DNA from: Knoellia koreensis
GTDB taxonomy: Bacteria; Actinomycetota; Actinomycetes; Actinomycetales; Dermatophilaceae
Assembly: GCF_013041615.1 (NCBI RefSeq)
Contig: NZ_JABEPQ010000003.1
Coordinates: 62,001-126,000 of the forward strand
DNA: 64,000 nt
Direction: 5' to 3'
Shown here: one piece after another, positions 59,198-64,000 of the stretch
Layout: each line of letters begins with the position of its first letter
How positions within the stretch are numbered: the first letter of the stretch is position 1
Position numbers and translations under genes: made by a program
The notes under the pieces: model-generated
The model's database searches: none
Told to the model about the DNA's origin: nothing
What the model saw: the letters and a program-made list of their open reading frames with translations, nothing else

Positions 59198-60604
59198 TCA
59201 GTGGGTGGCGGCGATATATCTGCCGCGGCCGGCCCGCTCGAGCAGCGCGCTCGACGCGGTCATCGCCGCGCGGGCCAGCTCGGCCTCGTCGCGCGTCACG
59301 AGGCGGTCGCCCTCGACCACCGGGCGACCGGCGACGAGCAGCAGCTCCAGCGGGGGCCGGTCACCGAGCACCAGCCCGGCCACCGGGTCGGCGAGCCCGG
59401 CGTGCGCCAGCGTGTCCATGCGCCAGACGGCGATGTCGGCCTGCTTGCCGGGCTCCAGCGACCCGATCTGGTCGTCCCAGCCCAGCACCCGAGCGCCGCC
59501 GATCGTGGCAAGCGCCAACGCATCCCGCACACCCATCGCCGTCGGGCCGCCCTTCGCGCGCGCGAAGAGGAGTGCGTGCCGAGCCTCCTCGATGAGTGAG
59601 GTCGCCTCGTTGGAGGCGGCGCCGTCAACCCCGAGACCCACCGGCACGCCGGCGTCCACGAGGTCACGGGTGCCGCAGATCCCGGCGCCCAGCCGGGCGT
59701 TCGACGACGGGCAGTGGGCGACGCCGGTGCCCGTCGCACCGAGCACCGCGAGCGAGGCGTCGTCGAAGTGGATGCCGTGGGCAAACCACACATCCGGCCC
59801 TACCCAGCCCACCGACTCCATGAACTCGACCGGCGTCATGCCGAGCCGCTCACGGCAGTCATCGAGCTCGTCGACCGTCTCGGCCAGGTGGGTGTGCAGC
59901 CGAACTCCCTTGTCCCGAGCCAGGATCGCCGCATGCTCGAGCAGGTCGCGGGTGACCGAGAAGGGGGAGCACGGGGCGACACCGATGCGCAGCATCGAGT
60001 CGTCCGACGCGTCGTGGTGGGTGTCGATGGCCTCGGCCGTGGCTACAAGGATGGCGTCGAGGTGCTCGACGACGTGGTCCGGCGGCAGGCCGCCGGAACT
60101 CTGTCCCAGGTCCATCGACCCACGGGTGGCGAGGAACCGCAGCCCCACTCCCCCGACCGCGTCGATCTCCGCACCGAGCACGTCACCGCCGTCGGCGGGA
60201 AAGACGTAGTGGTGGTCCATCAGCGTGGTGCACCCGGTGCGCGCCAGCCACCCCGCACCAGCCGCGGCCGCAGCGCCGACGACGTCCTCGTCGATGCCGC
60301 CCCAGACCGGGTACAGCTCGGTCAGCCAACCGAAAAGCGTTGCGTCGACTGCGAGTCCGCGCGTCGCCCACTGGTAGAGGTGGTGGTGCGTGTTGACCAG
60401 GCCGGGCGTCGCGACGCAACCGGTGGCGTCGACGATGCGAGCCTCCCCGCGGTCGCCCGACGCGGCTGACGCGGCATACCGACCCTCGCCGACCGAGGCG
60501 ATGCGTCCGCCCTCGACGACGACGTGTCCGACCGCGTGCTCGGTGCGCGCCGGGTCCATCGTGACGACGGTGCAGCCGTCGAGCACGAGCCGTTCGGCGG
60601 GCAC
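59198..60604 (-). CDS. 8-oxoguanine deaminase-type amidohydrolase
   Basis: A 468-residue amidohydrolase. Metal ligands: VNTHHHLYQWATRG, HTHLAETVDE, AHGIHFDD and GVDGAASNE. The THHHLYQ motif and CTTLMDHHYVFP match the 8-oxoguanine deaminase/hydroxydechloroatrazine group, which removes damaged or modified guanine by conversion to urate or similar. Its place in a urate operon fits 8-oxoguanine to urate. Substrate preference is an inference. GTG start one base after the uraH stop. Confidence 0.85.
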   Translation of the reverse strand: MPAERLVLDGCTVVTMDPARTEHAVGHVVVEGGRIASVGEGRYAASAASGDRGEARIVDATGCVATPGLVNTHHHLYQWATRGLAVDATLFGWLTELYPVWGGIDEDVVGAAAAAGAGWLARTGCTTLMDHHYVFPADGGDVLGAEIDAVGGVGLRFLATRGSMDLGQSSGGLPPDHVVEHLDAILVATAEAIDTHHDASDDSMLRIGVAPCSPFSVTRDLLEHAAILARDKGVRLHTHLAETVDELDDCRERLGMTPVEFMESVGWVGPDVWFAHGIHFDDASLAVLGATGTGVAHCPSSNARLGAGICGTRDLVDAGVPVGLGVDGAASNEATSLIEEARHALLFARAKGGPTAMGVRDALALATIGGARVLGWDDQIGSLEPGKQADIAVWRMDTLAHAGLADPVAGLVLGDRPPLELLLVAGRPVVEGDRLVTRDEAELARAAMTASSALLERAGRGRYIAATH

Positions 60605-60605
60605 G

Positions 60606-60932
60606 TCAGCTCCCGCGGTAGGTCGAGTAGCCGTACGGGTTGAGCAGCACCGGCACGTGGTAGTGCTCCTCGCCGTCGCTGACCGTGAAGACGATGACCA
60701 CCTCCGGGTAGAAACCGTCCACCCCCGACGCCTCGAAGTAAGCGCCCGAGGCGAACCGCAGCCGGTAGTCGCCGGGGCTCAGCCGGGACGGACCGATCGA
60801 CCCGACGCGACCGTCGGCATCGGTGACTCCGGAACCAATGCCTTCTCCTGCAACGGTTTCCAGCGTGACCTCGATGCCCTGCGCCGGGCGACCGACGGAG
60901 GTGTCGAGGACGTGGGTGCTGAGCGTGCTCAT
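60606..60932 (-). CDS. uraH: 5-hydroxyisourate hydrolase
   Basis: A 108-residue transthyretin-like enzyme. THVLDTSVGRPAQGIEV at the start supplies the His, and the end YHVPVLLNPYGYSTYRGS holds the diagnostic YRGS. It hydrolyses 5-hydroxyisourate to OHCU. The ATG overlaps the uraD stop (ATGA). Confidence 0.97.
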   Translation of the reverse strand: MSTLSTHVLDTSVGRPAQGIEVTLETVAGEGIGSGVTDADGRVGSIGPSRLSPGDYRLRFASGAYFEASGVDGFYPEVVIVFTVSDGEEHYHVPVLLNPYGYSTYRGS

Positions 60933-61438
60933 CGAACCGGCTCCTTCTCCCCCGCCAGGTCGCGCAGCCGCAGCAGCGCGATCTCGCGCAGCTGCGTCAC
61001 GGTCTCCTCGCGTTCGGTCGTGTCGTCGTTGCCGAGCCGCCGCCGGAGCTCGGCCAGGATCTCCGGCGCCGTCCGACCGGCCGCCCGGATGATGAACACC
61101 CGGTCGAACCTTTCCTCGTATGCCGCGTTGCCGGCGGCCAGTGCACGCGTCACCTCCGCGTCGCGCGGGTCCACGCCGGCCTGCTCCCGAGCACTCGCGG
61201 CGGCGTTGTGCCCCGCGCCCGCCCGCTCGCCGATCCGCGGGTGACCCGCGAGCGCGGCGACGAGCTCGTCGTCGGTGAGCTGTGCCGCCGCGGCAGCCGC
61301 CGCGGCCTCGAGAGCCGGCCACGCGGCATACGGGCGCCCGTCGCTCACCTCGGCCACCCACCGAGGCACGGGCAGGCACTCTGCGAGCGCCCGCTCGGCC
61401 TCGGCAGGAGGCAAGGCGTTGAAGGACTCGAGGCTCAC
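60929..61438 (-). CDS. uraD: OHCU decarboxylase
   Basis: A 169-residue enzyme converting OHCU to (S)-allantoin. The catalytic His and Glu are retained in AGHPRIGERAG and SAREQAGV. The N-terminus (FNALPPAEAERAL, CLPVPRWVAEVSDGRPY) and the segment AAYEERFDRVFIIRAAGR follow the family. GTG start overlaps the permease stop. A second, altered copy of the domain is fused to that permease. Confidence 0.93.
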   Translation of the reverse strand: MSLESFNALPPAEAERALAECLPVPRWVAEVSDGRPYAAWPALEAAAAAAAAQLTDDELVAALAGHPRIGERAGAGHNAAASAREQAGVDPRDAEVTRALAAGNAAYEERFDRVFIIRAAGRTAPEILAELRRRLGNDDTTEREETVTQLREIALLRLRDLAGEKEPVR

Positions 61439-63393
61439 GACCCCTCCAGGAACCGCGAGCGCGCGGACAGGATCGGGTTGGCGTCGGCCACGAGGTCATC
61501 AAACCGGTAGCCGGCGATCTTCGCGATCTCGACCAGCGCGGCAGCGTGCTCCTGGGTAGGCGAGTTGTTGAGCCTGTCCCACCCGGTGCGCAGCATCTCG
61601 TCGAAGGAGTCGCGGTCGCGCACGCACAGCACGAGGGGGAAGCCGAACCGGTCCCGGTACTGCGAGGTGAGCTCGGCGAGCTCGTCGTGCTGGGCGTTGT
61701 CGAGCCGGGTCAGGCCGAGCGCCGACTGGTCCTTGAGCGAGTCCTCGCCCTCCTCGCCCTGGGCGACGCTGTCGGCGCCGAGGGTCGGGTAGGTGTCGAT
61801 GAGCTGCTTCTGCTCCTCCTCGGTGGCCGAGAAGAGCGCCTCCTGGAACGCCCGTCGGAGGTCGATCGTGTCGGTGAAAGGCCTTGAGTCGTAAGCCCTT
61901 TCGACCACCCACTGCGAGCCCTGGAACAGGCTGCCGAAGGTCTCCACGAACTGCTCGCGCGACATGTCGTTGACCTCTGCCAGGCGCACGAGGCCAGCGC
62001 CCGGGGCGCCCGCCACGGCCGGACCGCGGCTGCGGCCCACGTGGTGGAAGAGGAAGTTGAGCACGATCGCGGTGATCGAGCCGAGGGTGATGCCGGACCC
62101 GAGGATGATCTGCGCCCAGTCGGGGACGGCCTTGGCGACGTCGGGCTGCGCGGTGACGTACATCGCCAGGCCGACCGAGGTCGCGACGATGACGACGTTG
62201 CGGTGGTCGTGGAAGTCGACCCGCGACAGCGTCTGGAAGCCCACGACCGCGACGGTGGCGAACATCGCGAGCGCCGCACCGCCGAGCACCGGGTGCGGGA
62301 TGCCCGCGACGATCGCGCCCGCCTTGGGGATGAGGCCGATGACGATCATGATCGCGCCGGCGGCCGCCACGACGTAGCGGCTCTTGACCCGGGTGAGGCG
62401 GACGAGGCCGACGTTCTCGGCGAAGCAGGTGTAGGGGAAGGAGTTGAGGACGCCGCCGATGGTGGTGGCGAGGCCGTCGGCGCGCAGTGCGCGGGCGATG
62501 TCCTCCCGACCGACCCGCTTCTCGACGATCTCACCGGTGGCGAACACGTCACCGGTCGTCTCGACGGCGGTGATGAGCATGACCACGATCATCGAGATGA
62601 TCGCCGCGATCGAGAACTTCGGCCAGCCGAAGAAGAACGGCGTCGTCACGCCGAGCCAGCTCGAGTCACCCACGCTGTCGAAGTGCGCGTCACCGAGCAC
62701 CCACGCCACCAGGGTCCCGACGACCAGGCCGACGAGCACGGCCACCGTGGCCATGAATCCCTTGAACACCCGCTGGATCGCGACGATGAGGAAGAGCGTG
62801 CCGAGGGCGTAGGCGAGGTTCTTGCCGCTGCTCGGGTCGAGGTCGGGCCCGGCGCCGCCCGCCGCGTCGGCGGCCGCCACGGGCAGCAGCGCGAGGCCGA
62901 TGATCGAGATCACCGAGCCGGTCACGACCGGCGGGAAGAACCGGATCAGCTTGCTGAAGTAGGGCGCGATGAAGAAGGTGAACAGACCCGCGACGATGAC
63001 CGCGCCATAGATGACGAGCAGGCCGTCGGTGCCGCCGCCGGCCGCGAGGCCGATCGCGATCATCGGCGACACGGCGGTGAAGGTGACGCCCTGGAGCAGC
63101 GGCAGCCGCACCCCCACCTTCCAGAAGCCGACCGACTGGATGATCGAGGCGATGCCGCAGGTGAACAGGTCGGCGTTGATGAGGTGGATCAGCTGCTGGG
63201 TGTTGAGCCCGATCGCGCTGGCGAGCAGGATCGGCACGATGACCGCGCCGGCGTAGAACGCCAGCACGTGCTGGAAGCCGTAGATCGCGAGCTTCGGTGC
63301 GGGCAGTACCTCGTCGACGGGGTGCTTGGAGGCACGCTTCGACGCGGGCTTGGGCGAGGGCGAAGGGGCGGTGTTCTCGGTGGTGGCGCTCAT
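61435..63393 (-). CDS. NCS2 urate/xanthine permease fused to a degenerate OHCU decarboxylase domain
   Basis: A 652-residue fusion. Residues about 30-460 form an NCS2/NAT nucleobase transporter with about 14 helices (QHVLAFYAGAVIVPILLASA; the NAT signature region ETTGDVFATGEIV and NSFPYTCFAENVGLV). Residues about 480-645 are homologous to UraD: MSREQFVETFGSLFQGSQWV, then RDRFGFPLVLCVRDRDS. The catalytic His motif HPxLG reads YPTLG, and the Glu in REQ reads KDQ, so the domain is probably inactive. It lies between the uricase and uraD genes, so urate is the likely substrate. ATG follows AGGAAGGGG. Confidence 0.9.
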   Translation of the reverse strand: MSATTENTAPSPSPKPASKRASKHPVDEVLPAPKLAIYGFQHVLAFYAGAVIVPILLASAIGLNTQQLIHLINADLFTCGIASIIQSVGFWKVGVRLPLLQGVTFTAVSPMIAIGLAAGGGTDGLLVIYGAVIVAGLFTFFIAPYFSKLIRFFPPVVTGSVISIIGLALLPVAAADAAGGAGPDLDPSSGKNLAYALGTLFLIVAIQRVFKGFMATVAVLVGLVVGTLVAWVLGDAHFDSVGDSSWLGVTTPFFFGWPKFSIAAIISMIVVMLITAVETTGDVFATGEIVEKRVGREDIARALRADGLATTIGGVLNSFPYTCFAENVGLVRLTRVKSRYVVAAAGAIMIVIGLIPKAGAIVAGIPHPVLGGAALAMFATVAVVGFQTLSRVDFHDHRNVVIVATSVGLAMYVTAQPDVAKAVPDWAQIILGSGITLGSITAIVLNFLFHHVGRSRGPAVAGAPGAGLVRLAEVNDMSREQFVETFGSLFQGSQWVVERAYDSRPFTDTIDLRRAFQEALFSATEEEQKQLIDTYPTLGADSVAQGEEGEDSLKDQSALGLTRLDNAQHDELAELTSQYRDRFGFPLVLCVRDRDSFDEMLRTGWDRLNNSPTQEHAAALVEIAKIAGYRFDDLVADANPILSARSRFLEGS

Positions 63394-63409
63394 GATGTCG
63401 TCCCCTTCC

Positions 63410-64000
63410 TCAGCAGAAACCCGGGACGGTCAGCCAGGCATCGCCGGCGTCGGAGCCGCCGTCGCGCTGCACGGTGGCCTCGATGAGGCCGTAGGGCCGG
63501 TCGGCCGCGATGAAGACCTCGCCGTTGTTCTCGGTGCCGAACGGCGAGAGGTCGACGAGGAAGTGGTGCTTGTTCGGCGCCGAGAACTTGATCTCGGCGA
63601 CCTCGGGGTGGGCGTCGAGGACGGCCGACCCCATGGCGTAGAGCGTCTCCTGCAGCGCGCGGCTGTAGGTCGTGGCGAACGCCTCGAGCATGACCCGTTT
63701 GATGTCGTCGTAGGACTTGTTCCAGTCGACACCGTCAGTGCTCTCGTACCGCCAGCGCGCGACGAGCGAGGTCGCGAGAATCCGGTCGTCGGTCTCCTGG
63801 AGCGTCGTGTACTCGTCCTTGAGGTAGCCCTTGAACTCCGAGCCGGTCGACTTGAGGACGACGAGGTCCTTCAGGCCGGACACGACCCACGCCTGGCCGC
63901 TCGCGCGGTCACGGGTGACGACGGTGGTGCGCACTTCGCCGCCCCGACGGGCGAACGCGTGGTCGTGGCCCTGGCCGTCGACCTCGATGCGGTCCCACGC
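63410..64000 (-). CDS. uaZ: Urate oxidase, C-terminal part
   Basis: The last 196 residues of uricase; the first 100 or so lie beyond the right edge. Family segments: VVSGLKDLVVLKSTGSEF, GYLKDEYTTLQETDDRILAT, APNKHHFLVDLSPFG with the active-site Asn-His, and the end PYGLIEATVQRDG. It oxidises urate to 5-hydroxyisourate. It is upstream of the permease by 16 bp and probably first or early in the operon. Confidence 0.96.
   Translation of the reverse strand, partial: AWDRIEVDGQGHDHAFARRGGEVRTTVVTRDRASGQAWVVSGLKDLVVLKSTGSEFKGYLKDEYTTLQETDDRILATSLVARWRYESTDGVDWNKSYDDIKRVMLEAFATTYSRALQETLYAMGSAVLDAHPEVAEIKFSAPNKHHFLVDLSPFGTENNGEVFIAADRPYGLIEATVQRDGGSDAGDAWLTVPGFC

Overview
The window is GC-rich, densely packed chromosomal DNA from an actinomycete. 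Starts are ATG, GTG and occasionally TTG, and many neighbouring genes overlap by 4 bp. The order topA, DUF1998 helicase, Tad/Flp pilus locus, acs resembles the Mycobacterium tuberculosis stretch Rv3646c-Rv3667. With BldG-type and K+-independent HppA genes this points to Actinomycetes. A member of the Micrococcales, perhaps Intrasporangiaceae, is my best guess, but only an inference. I see no rRNA, tRNA, CRISPR array, prophage or insertion sequence.

Left part (1-19 kb): the 5' part of topA (minus strand); an ABC-2 exporter operon ending in a large secreted propeller-phosphoesterase; a DODA-type dioxygenase; an SSS symporter with a small membrane partner; a TetR-controlled heterodimeric ABC exporter; a methyltransferase, an AIM24 protein and the H+-pyrophosphatase; a BldG-like STAS protein.

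Middle (19-43 kb): the helicase and a coiled-coil membrane protein; a Tad pilus locus split in two by a cation-efflux gene and a DUF1345 gene; a Fic-like protein with an altered active site, divergent from a LytS/LytTR two-component pair whose regulator is frameshifted; two SSS symporter operons (the second is actP) separated by a Doc/RHH toxin-antitoxin pair; acs; a GNAT gene; and one lower-GC gene bracketed by 89-bp direct repeats.

Right part (43-64 kb): an almost complete purine-to-central-metabolism island. Guanine deaminase and xanthine dehydrogenase (guaD, xdhABC) make urate. Uricase, UraH and UraD convert it to allantoin, next to a urate-type permease fused to a second, degenerate UraD domain. 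AllB and AllE act on allantoin-derived compounds. Gcl, Hyi, GlxR and GlxK turn glyoxylate into phosphoglycerate, and AceB sends glyoxylate to malate. An IclR/AllR-type regulator sits beside aceB, and near-identical palindromes lie before aceB/iclR and before hyi. No allantoate-hydrolysing or ureidoglycolate-splitting enzyme is visible.

The most unusual signals are: (1) the word GTATGC/GCATAC, about 68 copies on both strands and in several reading frames, where GTACGC/GCGTAC is much rarer; (2) a longer form, TATGCCGCGTGG, nine times, including a perfect hairpin; (3) a repeated structured leader 26-27 nt upstream of both gcl and glxR; (4) the permease-UraD fusion; (5) paired DnaA-box-like elements before both halves of the split Tad locus.
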